From CAYZJR01 sp964503045 (GTDB lineage: Bacteria > Cyanobacteriota > Vampirovibrionia > Obscuribacterales > Obscuribacteraceae): DNA of 64,000 nucleotides. Of this stretch, positions 16,461 through 24,723 are shown one piece after another. Below the pieces are notes generated by a model. That model searched no databases and had not been told where the DNA came from. It saw nothing but the letters and a program-made list of their open reading frames with translations. Made by a program: the position numbers and the translations under genes. Every line of letters begins with the position of its first letter. The stretch's first letter is position 1. The DNA is taken from the NCBI GenBank assembly GCA_964503045.1, contig CAZCZI010000034.1, positions 1 to 64,000 on the forward strand. Direction: 5' to 3'.

Positions 16461-17546
16461 ATGGATAGTAATGGAAAGCACCGAAAAGATGCACGAACTC
16501 CTCACGAAACCCAATTAGAAGCAAGCGAAATGACCAAAGCACATCTGGCTTGGGAAGCATGGAAAAGTAATGACCCGGCCGCATGGGATTTCGCACTTGC
16601 TGAAAGAGAGCGGATCATAAGAAAAAATCCTAAGGCTTGGAAAAAAGCGATGCATCAGATCGACGAGGACGAAGCAGATCAACGCGACAATCTGGTTGTA
16701 ACTACGCCAAGCAGAGATGTGGAACCACCACGACCGGCCGCTGCACCAGTAACAGCCGAGATGGACGAAGCCAACATTGTGCCGGTGCCACAACCGCAGT
16801 CGTTTTCTGTGCCACCGGATGCAGTGCCGATTGATGATCCGCCTGTGCATCCGGGATATGCCCCATACAGCCAGTTTGCACCCCCTGTTCCACAAGGACC
16901 GGCATTTCGATCTGCATATGAAAATAGACCTGAGTTCTACGGTTTGGATCTCGGCATCCTCAGAGTAGGTGCCAATTCTAACGGTTCTCTAGAGTTTGGA
17001 GTCGATGTAGGAGTTGCCAGCACAAACGTTCAGGTGGGTCTGGAAAATCAGGTGAGAGCAGAATTTATGCCGCACGGAGGGCCGCTGCATGCACGGGGAA
17101 ACGCTGGAATCGGCTTGAATCGAAATGGACTTCACAGTGAAGTCGGCGCAGGAGGCAACTTCCTCAACCTAGTACACGGCGACGCCGATTTCGGCGCGCA
17201 TGTCGGCAGATACACCGGCGTCGCAGGCGACGTGCGAGGCCGGGTCTGGCCAGTCGATGTTCAAGCCGCCTCGGGTGCAGGAATCGGGTCTGAGGGAATA
17301 AACGTCTACACTGGAGCCAACACAGGCTTAGACCACGTTTTCGGGGTGCGTTCCGGAGCCCAGTTCGACCTGGGGCGAAATTCTGGTACCGCCGTTGGTG
17401 TCGGGCTGAACGCCGGCGATACAGCGATTGACTTCGGACCTAGCATCACTTCATACGGTGGTCGGGCGATTCAACCGCGCCTCAACTTCTACTCTCAACC
17501 CGCGAGCTATCCGGCCTTTTATCCAACCGGCAGACGTTATTTCTGA
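16461..17546 (+). CDS. Hypothetical protein with Pro-rich linker and Gly-rich beta C-terminus, 361 aa
   Basis: I do not recognise this protein. Residues ~1-75 are charged and helical (HLAWEAWKSNDPAAWDFALA). Residues ~80-150 are a Pro/Gln-rich linker. Residues ~155-345 are rich in Gly, Asn and Val with alternating short strands (GVDVGVASTNVQVGLENQVR), resembling a beta-sandwich or beta-solenoid such as an outer-surface or adhesin-like domain. There is no signal peptide or membrane helix. The ATG at 16461 is preceded by GAGGAG. It lies 56 bases before the CHAP-like gene and runs the same way, suggesting an operon of two exported or surface-linked proteins. Confidence 0.6.
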   Translation: MDSNGKHRKDARTPHETQLEASEMTKAHLAWEAWKSNDPAAWDFALAERERIIRKNPKAWKKAMHQIDEDEADQRDNLVVTTPSRDVEPPRPAAAPVTAEMDEANIVPVPQPQSFSVPPDAVPIDDPPVHPGYAPYSQFAPPVPQGPAFRSAYENRPEFYGLDLGILRVGANSNGSLEFGVDVGVASTNVQVGLENQVRAEFMPHGGPLHARGNAGIGLNRNGLHSEVGAGGNFLNLVHGDADFGAHVGRYTGVAGDVRGRVWPVDVQAASGAGIGSEGINVYTGANTGLDHVFGVRSGAQFDLGRNSGTAVGVGLNAGDTAIDFGPSITSYGGRAIQPRLNFYSQPASYPAFYPTGRRYF

Positions 17547-17602
17547 TCTTTTCGACTATGCGTCAGTCGCCGCAACGTATAACGCATAAGGAGCGTCGTT
17601 CT

Positions 17603-18493
17603 ATGTCTATTATCAACGAGTTTGAACTGTTCGATTCCAAAGATTCATCGCGAGCGCCCTCGCCCTATGCAGAGTTGGAGGCGGATCTTTGGCCCAATGT
17701 TTCTAAACTTGCCGGAGCAAAGGCCGGACAGGCAGAAGGAGCGATCAGCTTTAGCGATATTTATGCGGCGACGGATACGTTCAAAGTCTACCCGTGGGGC
17801 GAAGCGCCTTCACAAATTTCAATAGGCTTTGACCCGATCGACCGACTCTCGAACGCAGCAATTGAGCAAACAACACCGACGGTAGCAAACGCCGGTGCGG
17901 AACAGCCAGCATCAACGCCGGGGGGTAATGGTGCTGCGCAAACTGTGGCGCCGGATTCGGGAGCCGGCGTCGACCAGACTACGGCGCCGGGAAAGGAGGC
18001 TACTGACCAGGTAGTCGAGGGAAAACCCGGCGCTGCAACTGGTTCTGATCAACCGAGTGATTCGATCATCAATTCGATATCTGAAGCTGTTGGTAAGTCG
18101 GTAAAGGAGATTCAACCAGACATCAACCAACGTGTCGGTTGTGCCCTGGCGGTATCACATGTTCTCCACCAGGCGGACTCTAGAATTGTGGAGACGAATA
18201 ACAATGCGAAGCTGGAAAAGAGTTTGATTGCCGCTGGATATGAGCGAGTCTCACTCGATCAAGCCAAAACCGGCGACGTCATAATCGGGCATCGGCCCGA
18301 TGGAATGCCGGGGCATGCGGCTATCTATGCGGCACAAGGAATGGTCTTCAACAACAATAGCGAGACTGGTGTCATGCAACTCGACTCTGTCGATAAATTC
18401 AATCAGGGAATGCATGATGCCGATGGACACTTCAAGAAAAACGGCTTCTCAGAAGTGGTCGTCTATCGCAAGCGCCCACAGGTATTGGTTTAA
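17603..18493 (+). CDS. CHAP/NlpC-like cysteine amidase domain protein, 296 aa
   Basis: Residues ~1-150 are an acidic, Pro/Thr/Ala/Gly-rich low-complexity region. The C-terminal ~130 residues look like a CHAP-type papain-fold amidase: Cys180 in QRVGCALAVSHVL at the head of a helix, GDVIIGHRPDG, then His238 in MPGHAAIYAAQG. Such domains cut amide bonds in peptidoglycan peptides. No signal peptide is seen, so it may leave the cell by another route or act as an effector. The start follows AAGGAG at nine bases. It ends two bases before the convergent response regulator gene. Confidence 0.65.
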   Translation: MSIINEFELFDSKDSSRAPSPYAELEADLWPNVSKLAGAKAGQAEGAISFSDIYAATDTFKVYPWGEAPSQISIGFDPIDRLSNAAIEQTTPTVANAGAEQPASTPGGNGAAQTVAPDSGAGVDQTTAPGKEATDQVVEGKPGAATGSDQPSDSIINSISEAVGKSVKEIQPDINQRVGCALAVSHVLHQADSRIVETNNNAKLEKSLIAAGYERVSLDQAKTGDVIIGHRPDGMPGHAAIYAAQGMVFNNNSETGVMQLDSVDKFNQGMHDADGHFKKNGFSEVVVYRKRPQVLV

Positions 18494-18494
18494 T

Positions 18495-19181
18495 CTAGGC
18501 ACCCTGAGGGCGCTTTAGCTTGTAGCCCACTCTATGCACCGTCTCAATGATAGATTCGACGCCTTCATCATCGAGCTTCTTTCGAATGCGCTTTACTGAT
18601 GTTCTCAAAGCCTCGGCTGTAGCATCCTTGTCGGAATCCCATACGCGCTCCAAAAGTGAATCGGAGCTGAAGACTTCTTCCGGATGCCTCATCAGGAACT
18701 CGAGCAGCGCATAATCAATCGGTGATAACTGTACAGGTTCTCCATTCTTCGTTACTTCACAGCTTTTCGGATTGAGTGTGATATTTCCGACTTTTAAAAT
18801 GTCAGGAACCCATGTAGCGGGCCGGCGCATAACCGCTCTCAGCCTGGCAGCGAGTTCCTTCATGGAAAATGGCTTGCTCAGGTAATCGTCAGCACCTGTA
18901 TCGAGACCAAGCTCCCGATCAACTATGGAGCCACGTCCGGTCAACATGATGATTGGCGTGGTCCCGCCCTTGGCGCGGTATTGCTTGCAGATCTCCAACC
19001 CATCCACTTCAGGCAAATTAAGGTCAAGAACAATTACGTCGTAGTGCCCGTAAAGAACTCTTTCCAACCCGTCTCGGCCATTGTTAACTACCTCCACAAC
19101 GTAGCGCTGATCGACGGTGAGCCAATGTGACATGGTGAAACATAGATTTTCGTCGTCTTCGACCAGCAGGATTTTTGCCAC
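18495..19181 (-). CDS. OmpR-family response regulator
   Basis: A 228-residue protein with a receiver domain (residues 1-120) and a winged-helix DNA-binding domain (~130-225). Receiver residues are present: acidic pair EDD near 8-10, phospho-acceptor Asp in VIVLDLNLP (Asp53), Thr in MLTGRG and Lys in LSKPF. The effector domain shows LSPIDYALLEFLMRHPEEVF and the turn TVHRVGYKLKRP typical of OmpR/PhoB. It is the last gene of a leftward run with two MocR-type genes (gap of 61 bases). It is convergent to the kinase/CHAP cluster, so its kinase may be the pair at 12.7-16.4 kb, but nothing in the sequence proves that. Confidence 0.93.
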   Translation of the reverse strand: MAKILLVEDDENLCFTMSHWLTVDQRYVVEVVNNGRDGLERVLYGHYDVIVLDLNLPEVDGLEICKQYRAKGGTTPIIMLTGRGSIVDRELGLDTGADDYLSKPFSMKELAARLRAVMRRPATWVPDILKVGNITLNPKSCEVTKNGEPVQLSPIDYALLEFLMRHPEEVFSSDSLLERVWDSDKDATAEALRTSVKRIRKKLDDEGVESIIETVHRVGYKLKRPQGA

Positions 19182-19242
19182 TTCTTGCCAACTAAGGTAA
19201 CGGTTTACGGTCTTCCGAGATTAACAGTAAGTATACCGAGAC

Positions 19243-20754
19243 TTATAAAACCAGTCGCCAGAGACATTGAGCAAAGCGCTCGCAGCCGGCAATAAGGGCT
19301 TCTTCCTCGAGCTGCGCGAATGGAATCAGATATTCGCCCGCTTGCGGTTTTCCTTCATAGTAGCCGGCTGTGCTGACCACTGGAAAACCCGATTGCAGGC
19401 TGGCTTGTTCGATCGATTGTGCGCCTATTTCCGAGTGGAACTGAATGAGTATATGCATTGCCGAAACAGAAGGTTGTCGGCTCAAGCACCCGGTCAAATT
19501 GAAAGAGACCGACTCGATCAAGATCTCTCTTTTTCTGTCATACACGTTTCTAAGCCGCTTGATGTTGCGTTCAAAGTAGCCTTGATCGAGAAAGGCAGCC
19601 AGAGCTCGCTGCTCAATCAATGGCAATCCTTTATCGAGTAGTTTCTTGGCTCTCAAAAAGACACCACATAGACGTTTAGGCAAGACGATGAAATTCAACT
19701 TGGTGAGGTTGCCGAATATTTTCCAGAAAGATTGCAGATAGATTACCGATTCACTATCGGATGCTGCAATGGCAGGTAGTAGATTACCGCGATTGACGAA
19801 TTCACCTTCATAGTCGTCTTCAACTATGATGGCATTTGTATCCCTGGCATATTCGATCAATGCTCGTCGCCTTTCCAGTGACATTATCGAGCCGGTTGGC
19901 TCTTGGTGGGAGGGCGTGACATAAATCAGCACCGGCGGTGGTGACAGTTTTTTGAGAAGGTTCGTCTGCATTCCTTGGTCATCTACTGGAAGTGTGGAGA
20001 TATTCAGTCCGTGCGATTTGAAAATCCTTCTTGCTCCCGAGTAGCTAGGATCTTCACAGACTACGGTGTCACCTCTGTCTGCAAGCAGTCTGACGATGAG
20101 ATCGAGTGGATACGAGCCCGAGAAGATGGCCACCTGATCCAAGGAGCAAGAGTGCGCGCGAGCACGATTCAGATAGGAGGCGACAGCCTGTCTCAGCGCA
20201 TCTATGCCAAATGGGTGCGCAGTTTCTTGTTCAATTGATTCTGGTCGCTCGAATCTGCAATTCTGAGCCAAGAGCTGTCTCCACGCGGAAAGCGGCAGTT
20301 GATCTAGTGAAGGTTTGCTGTAGTCGAAGCCTGGACCCGAGAACTCTCCTTTTAGCTCTTTGCTGTCATGCTGGGCAAGAGAGTTTCCAAATGGTGTCAG
20401 TTGCATTTCTATGCTGTGGACCGTTCCATCTGCTTCCCTCATGCTGGAGACATCACCGGGTAGCCTCTGGGCTACGCAGCAGTTTCCACCTCTGTTTGTC
20501 TGGAGATATCCTTGACTGATCAGGTCTTCGTATGCGCGCCTTACCGTAAATCGCGACACTTCGAGCTGTTTGGCGAGCTCTCGGGTCGACATGACAGTTT
20601 GACCTGGCTTCAGTCGTCCAGTCAAAATGGATTGCCGAATTGATGCCGAAATTTGTGTATGAAGTGGTTGTTGTTTGATATTTTTGGTTTGTTTGGGTCG
20701 CATTTCGTTTTGCTGATCCAATTCACTCAACTTCAGTATAAGCTGCGCGCTCAT
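19243..20754 (-). CDS. MocR-family regulator (GntR wHTH + aminotransferase-like domain), copy 1
   Basis: About 503 residues. An N-terminal GntR winged helix (MSTRELAKQLEVSRFTVRRAYEDL) is followed by a fold-type I aminotransferase domain. The PLP-binding Lys is present in QSFWKIFGNLTKLNF, together with TPSHQEPTGSIM and IIVEDDYEGEF. MocR proteins sense PLP or PLP-amino-acid adducts and control vitamin B6, GABA or transport genes. The start is taken at 20754 because a G-rich site precedes it; 16 more codons upstream (TTG) are possible. It is paralogous to the next gene upstream and 22 bases from it. Confidence 0.9.
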   Translation of the reverse strand: MSAQLILKLSELDQQNEMRPKQTKNIKQQPLHTQISASIRQSILTGRLKPGQTVMSTRELAKQLEVSRFTVRRAYEDLISQGYLQTNRGGNCCVAQRLPGDVSSMREADGTVHSIEMQLTPFGNSLAQHDSKELKGEFSGPGFDYSKPSLDQLPLSAWRQLLAQNCRFERPESIEQETAHPFGIDALRQAVASYLNRARAHSCSLDQVAIFSGSYPLDLIVRLLADRGDTVVCEDPSYSGARRIFKSHGLNISTLPVDDQGMQTNLLKKLSPPPVLIYVTPSHQEPTGSIMSLERRRALIEYARDTNAIIVEDDYEGEFVNRGNLLPAIAASDSESVIYLQSFWKIFGNLTKLNFIVLPKRLCGVFLRAKKLLDKGLPLIEQRALAAFLDQGYFERNIKRLRNVYDRKREILIESVSFNLTGCLSRQPSVSAMHILIQFHSEIGAQSIEQASLQSGFPVVSTAGYYEGKPQAGEYLIPFAQLEEEALIAGCERFAQCLWRLVL

Positions 20755-20776
20755 CAATCGCTGCCCCCGTATCAAA

Positions 20777-22291
20777 CTACGACTGTTCAAGTTGTCGAGC
20801 AAAAACTTCTACGATTTGTCCGATCGTTTCCTCCTCGAGTTGCGCGAATGGCACTATAAACTCCCCTCTGCAGGGTTCTCCGACCCAGTAGGCCCTGGTG
20901 CTGATGACTGGCAGAGATGCGGCTCTGGCGGATTTCAGAATCGCTTCATCTGTGTACTTGGGTTGAAATCGCACCATGAGGTGCATTCCAGCCGATGTCT
21001 TGGGTATTGAAAGTTGCTTTCCGAACTGTTTTGTGAGGTTATAGATCAAGGCCTGTCTTTGTTTGTTGTAATTGGCTCTTTTTAGATGTCTCTCTAAGTG
21101 CCCTTCTGATATGAAAGCGTTTAAGGCGACCTGCTCTATAAGGGGCAGACCTCTTTCCAAAATCAACTTGGCGGATCTGACCGGCTCGATCAGTGTCTGT
21201 GGTAAGACCATGAAATTGAGCTTCATATAGTCGCCGAAGATCTTCCAAAACGCTTGCCAGTAAATAACGCACTCGCCACTATCTAGAGCTTTGAGTGATG
21301 GGAGGGCTCGACCCTCATAGTTGAATTCATTATCGTAGTCATCTTCGATAATTAAGACATGGTGTTTCATCGCCCACGAAAGCAGTCTCTGGCGGCGAGA
21401 AAGAGACATCACCGCACCAGTCGGGTCTTGATGCGAGGGTGTCAAATACACGAGTCGAACATTTTCCAATTCGAAAAGCTCGTCGACGATGAGCCCGTCT
21501 TGATCTACATTCACGGCTTGCACGTTCATGTCGTGGAGTTGAAACAGCTTTCTTGCAGTTGGGTAACCGGGATTCTCTACCACGGCTGTATCGCCAGGTT
21601 TGGCGATCAATCGCAAAAGGAAATCGAGCGGATTGGAGCCCGAGAAAATGGCAATATGCTCGGGGCTGCAATTAAGGGAGCGTGCGCGAATCAAATAGTT
21701 GCTCAGTGATTGTCTCAACGGCAGATATCCGAACCTGTCCGATGCAAGAGAGAGAAGTTCGCCTGGTTCTTCCAACTTGCATGCTTTGAGCACGAGCGGA
21801 CGCCACGTAGATAAGGGGATCTGGCTTGTGGGCGGCGCCCAAAAATTTGATTCCAGGGATTGATCGCAGGAAGGCACCATGCTTTCTTCTTGCTGCATCA
21901 AATGGCGGCTGAAGGCTGACAAACGAGCTTCCCGCGTTCTTCCGGAAATGGTTTGTCCTGTTTGTCCGTTTGTTGCCGGTAGCGATAAGTCAATATTCGG
22001 TCGCTCGCAAACCAGTGTTTTTCCGCCTTGAATTCCCACCAGTATCCCGCGATCGATGAGTTCGTCGTAGCTTCGGCGCACGGTCGATCGGGAAACTGCA
22101 AGCAGGTGTGCCAATTCTCTTGTTGAAGGAACGGCTTCACCAGGCTTGATCTGACCATTCAAGACGGCGGCGGTGATGGCGTCGCACAGCTGTTTATGCA
22201 GTGGGCGAGTTGTTGATTTATCTAAGACAACCACCAAGTCCATTTGAGAAGCCCGCTTCAGTTTTGATGCTGTGTCCTTGTGCTTACGCAC
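20777..22291 (-). CDS. MocR-family regulator (GntR wHTH + aminotransferase-like domain), copy 2
   Basis: 504 residues with a GTG start. A GntR-type winged helix (PSTRELAHLLAVSRSTVRRS) is followed by an aminotransferase-like domain. PLP Lys lies in QAFWKIFGDYMKLNF, with LTPSHQDPTGAVM and LIIEDDYDNEFN. It is clearly similar along its whole length to the downstream gene, so the pair arose by tandem duplication. Both copies keep the PLP lysine. The promoter region (22292-22400) carries a TAGACCGGTC palindrome, a possible operator. A start at the internal Met of SQMDLVVVLDK is also possible. Confidence 0.9.
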   Translation of the reverse strand: MRKHKDTASKLKRASQMDLVVVLDKSTTRPLHKQLCDAITAAVLNGQIKPGEAVPSTRELAHLLAVSRSTVRRSYDELIDRGILVGIQGGKTLVCERPNIDLSLPATNGQTGQTISGRTREARLSAFSRHLMQQEESMVPSCDQSLESNFWAPPTSQIPLSTWRPLVLKACKLEEPGELLSLASDRFGYLPLRQSLSNYLIRARSLNCSPEHIAIFSGSNPLDFLLRLIAKPGDTAVVENPGYPTARKLFQLHDMNVQAVNVDQDGLIVDELFELENVRLVYLTPSHQDPTGAVMSLSRRQRLLSWAMKHHVLIIEDDYDNEFNYEGRALPSLKALDSGECVIYWQAFWKIFGDYMKLNFMVLPQTLIEPVRSAKLILERGLPLIEQVALNAFISEGHLERHLKRANYNKQRQALIYNLTKQFGKQLSIPKTSAGMHLMVRFQPKYTDEAILKSARAASLPVISTRAYWVGEPCRGEFIVPFAQLEEETIGQIVEVFARQLEQS

Positions 22292-22363
22292 AGATTGAAT
22301 ACTAGTCTAGTTTGAAAACAAGGCGAATTTATGGCGGGCCTGATTGACCTTAAAATTAATAAA

Positions 22364-22380
22364 TAGACCGGTCGACTGTT
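22364..22380. promoter_or_regulatory. TAGACCGGTC palindrome upstream of the MocR pair
   Basis: TAGACCGGTCGACTGTT, similar to sites at 5834 and 12296. On the minus strand a TTGAGT lies 17 bases before TATTTA, with the palindrome in the spacer. A repressor here could block a leftward promoter for the MocR operon. Confidence 0.3.
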
Positions 22381-22410
22381 ACACTCAAAATTAAGATGGA
22401 GGTGAATTGA

Positions 22411-22455
22411 GATTCCGGCACCATCCGTAGTGCCGGGATTCGTTGCAATTTTTTT
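22411..22455 (+). terminator. Intrinsic terminator on the + strand
   Basis: CCGGCAC/GTGCCGG stem followed by a run of seven T. No rightward gene precedes it within 70 bases. With the site at 22364 it could bound a very short untranslated RNA, which is speculation. Otherwise it guards the 3' end of the leftward bfd gene. Confidence 0.6.
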
Positions 22456-22489
22456 CTCTTTTCCTTTCCGCGAGACCTTGGCGCTTACC

Positions 22490-22723
22490 TCAAGAAGGCG
22501 CGAGTGATTCCGGGTGAATCGAGTCTTGTTGAGCTCTACTGTTATCCGTTATCGTTAGAGCGCGAAGCGCTTTGTCGAAAGTGCACTTCGCCTGCTGGGC
22601 GCAGATACCACAAGTGGTAGCGACTCCCAGTGTCCTCGCTAATTGCGCGAAGCTCTTGGTGCCCGATTGTACGGCAGCCTCGATCTCGCTTTCAGTAATT
22701 GCGTGACAAATACAAACGTACAT
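22490..22723 (-). CDS. bfd: Bacterioferritin-associated ferredoxin-like [2Fe-2S] protein
   Basis: A 77-residue protein with the BFD-type cysteine pattern: CIC near residue 4, then TTCGICAQQAKC about 33 residues later (C-x-C then C-x2-C). HAIT and ESEIEAAVQSG are typical of the helix-turn-helix fold that holds the cluster. Bfd takes electrons to bacterioferritin to release stored iron. The last ~17 residues are a polar tail beyond the usual domain. No bacterioferritin gene is adjacent. The gene stands alone, leftward. Confidence 0.88.
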   Translation of the reverse strand: MYVCICHAITESEIEAAVQSGTKSFAQLARTLGVATTCGICAQQAKCTFDKALRALTITDNSRAQQDSIHPESLAPS

Positions 22724-23098
22724 GGAGACCTCCCGATGGCGTATTTCTGCAGTTATTTAAAGTGACCGTTTTTCGTCATTTCAATTAGAAATCTGAGCGT
22801 ACTCCTGGTATGGCGCGGTTTTTCAAGGTAGCGCTAGCGCTGGTCAGTTGTAAAAGTTCCATCTGCCGACTTCGCTTGTTCGTGGCGAAGATGACTGCAG
22901 GAGCGGTTGTCGTGGAGTCCCGGATTGAAACGCGAACGATTGACTGACTCGACTGCGATGCCTATGGTCTCGGGATGTGCCATCACCGGAGGTGCCTCGA
23001 GTGGAGTGTATTTTTTATGCAGTATACTTTTGTCTCATCTGCTTATGGGTGTTTCTGATTCACCTGTGTTTTCGTGCCGAGTAGGAGTGAGTTGTGAA
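22724..23098. other. Intergenic region without a supported gene
   Basis: Holds the promoter side of the bfd gene and the 3' side of the S41 peptidase gene. Short open frames on both strands lack ribosome sites and motifs. Confidence 0.4.
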
Positions 23099-23122
23099 AG
23101 AGGCACCGGAAGTGGTGCCTCT
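23099..23122 (-). terminator. Hairpin beyond the S41 peptidase gene
   Basis: AGAGGCACC pairs perfectly with GGTGCCTCT around a six-base loop. On the minus strand it is followed by TTTCAC. It lies about 34 bases beyond the stop of the leftward peptidase gene. Confidence 0.7.
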
Positions 23123-23155
23123 CGTGTTTGGGTGATTTACGCGCTTTGCTGAGGC

Positions 23156-24712
23156 TTAGCGAAGAAAGCGACTCAGAGTGCGTTCTACCTCGATTTCGTA
23201 TTCCTTCTTGCGCTGAGCTATTGATCGCTCCACACCATCGCTTTCTTGCTTGGTTTTTGCAATCAGTTCTCCGGCTCTCGTTATTGCTTCCGACAGTTGG
23301 TCATCGTTCCGCTGTGTGTTCCCTTGACTTTTTGACACATCTGGAATGACGCCGGACCAATCAACTGCCTGCCCACCGGCCAGGTACTCGAGGCAGATGA
23401 TGTTTGCTACATAGCCGAAGGGCAGGGGCATAGTGCACTGTCCGACGCCTTTGCCTCTGGTTTGGGTGCCGACGATAAGAGCATGTCTTTGTTGTTTGAG
23501 TATTGCCGCCAGCATCTCTGCGCCGCTGGCGCTGTTTTCGTTTACAAGCACAACAATAGGCGTGTCCAGAGGTAGTCCAACGGCGAAATCTCTCTGTCTG
23601 ACGGAGATTGAGTTGCCTTCGCGCATGACAATGCTTCCCGCCATCAAACCCACATCGACGCGACTAAACCCGTCGCCCGAGCGTTGCATGATCGTAGTCA
23701 GGTTGCCGTCATCGATGAAGAGTTCGCTGATTCCCAAAACTCCGTCCATCAGTCCACCCGGATTGTCGCGCAAGTCTACGATCAATGCGTTGAGCCGGCA
23801 GCGCGATGAAGAACCATTGCTCCGGCAAAGCGACTCAATGGAGTTATGCACGTCTTGAACGACTTGCATTGATTCGAAGTGGTCTATCTTGAGGTAGCCG
23901 ATGTCGCCGATTTCCTTTTGAGAAACTGCTTTCAGCGAAATCATGCTTCTTACGACGTGCACGTTCTTTCTTGTGCCGCTTCGCATAATCGTCAACTCTA
24001 CCGCGGTGCCTGCTGGGCCTCGCAATTTACCCATTGCCCAGCTGAGTTTTTGCCCGTTGAGATCTTGACCGTTTACAGCAATCAAAATGTCACCCGCTCT
24101 TATCCCTGCGTTAAAAGCAGGAGTGCCTTCCTCGGGGTTGGCCATTACTGTGAGCATGTGTGCGGTATCGAGTGTGGTGTCCTCGCTCTGCATGGTAAAT
24201 TTGCTTTTTATTACAGCTCTGAGCTGAGGGGTCATGTGCTCCGGCAGGTCGAGCTCCGTGGATTGCTGCTTTTGCTCGGTTGAACCGCTAAGCCCGACGG
24301 AAATTCCGATGCCGGCTAACTGTCCACTTTCGATTATGGCATTTTGGGCTGCTTGCTCGGGAGCAAACACGTAGTCGAATCGACCATGAACAGAAAGCAG
24401 CATTTCCGTGATTGCTTGAAGTGTGCCGGACTCTGTTTCAAGGAGATTCTTGTCCTCATACTTGTCCTCCCATTGATCGAGCCAGGCGCTTCGAGCCTTG
24501 GCATCGGCGAGGCTAAGATGTGTTTGAGCTACCGTTTTGACAAGGCAGCTGTAGAGAACCTCGCCATCGAAGGGACCCCTGTTTTCTTGGTGGCACGGAT
24601 CAGGTCTGAAGGCGATGTAGGCGCCGAAAACGACGGTGGCTAGGGCGATGGCGCAAGCCGCGATTAACCAGGATTGCGAGATTCGGAATCGTTTTGCTAG
24701 ACTTTCGAGCAT
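23156..24712 (-). CDS. S41-family C-terminal processing protease (CtpA-like) with PDZ domain
   Basis: 518 residues. An N-terminal anchor helix (SWLIAACAIALATVVFGAYIAF) places the enzyme outside the cytoplasm. A PDZ domain lies at about residues 185-285 (GTPAFNAGIRAGDILIAVNG). The S41 catalytic core follows: DLRDNPGGLMDGVLG, then the nucleophile Ser in NENSASGAEMLA and the general-base Lys in GTQTRGKGVGQ. Both catalytic residues are present. CtpA-type enzymes trim C-termini of periplasmic proteins and control wall hydrolases. The start follows AGGAG at nine bases. The gene lies 11 bases after the stop of the thioredoxin-like gene, so they are co-transcribed. The C-terminus (~60 residues) is a charged helix. 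Confidence 0.93.
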   Translation of the reverse strand: MLESLAKRFRISQSWLIAACAIALATVVFGAYIAFRPDPCHQENRGPFDGEVLYSCLVKTVAQTHLSLADAKARSAWLDQWEDKYEDKNLLETESGTLQAITEMLLSVHGRFDYVFAPEQAAQNAIIESGQLAGIGISVGLSGSTEQKQQSTELDLPEHMTPQLRAVIKSKFTMQSEDTTLDTAHMLTVMANPEEGTPAFNAGIRAGDILIAVNGQDLNGQKLSWAMGKLRGPAGTAVELTIMRSGTRKNVHVVRSMISLKAVSQKEIGDIGYLKIDHFESMQVVQDVHNSIESLCRSNGSSSRCRLNALIVDLRDNPGGLMDGVLGISELFIDDGNLTTIMQRSGDGFSRVDVGLMAGSIVMREGNSISVRQRDFAVGLPLDTPIVVLVNENSASGAEMLAAILKQQRHALIVGTQTRGKGVGQCTMPLPFGYVANIICLEYLAGGQAVDWSGVIPDVSKSQGNTQRNDDQLSEAITRAGELIAKTKQESDGVERSIAQRKKEYEIEVERTLSRFLR

Positions 24713-24723
24713 GGTGTACGCTC

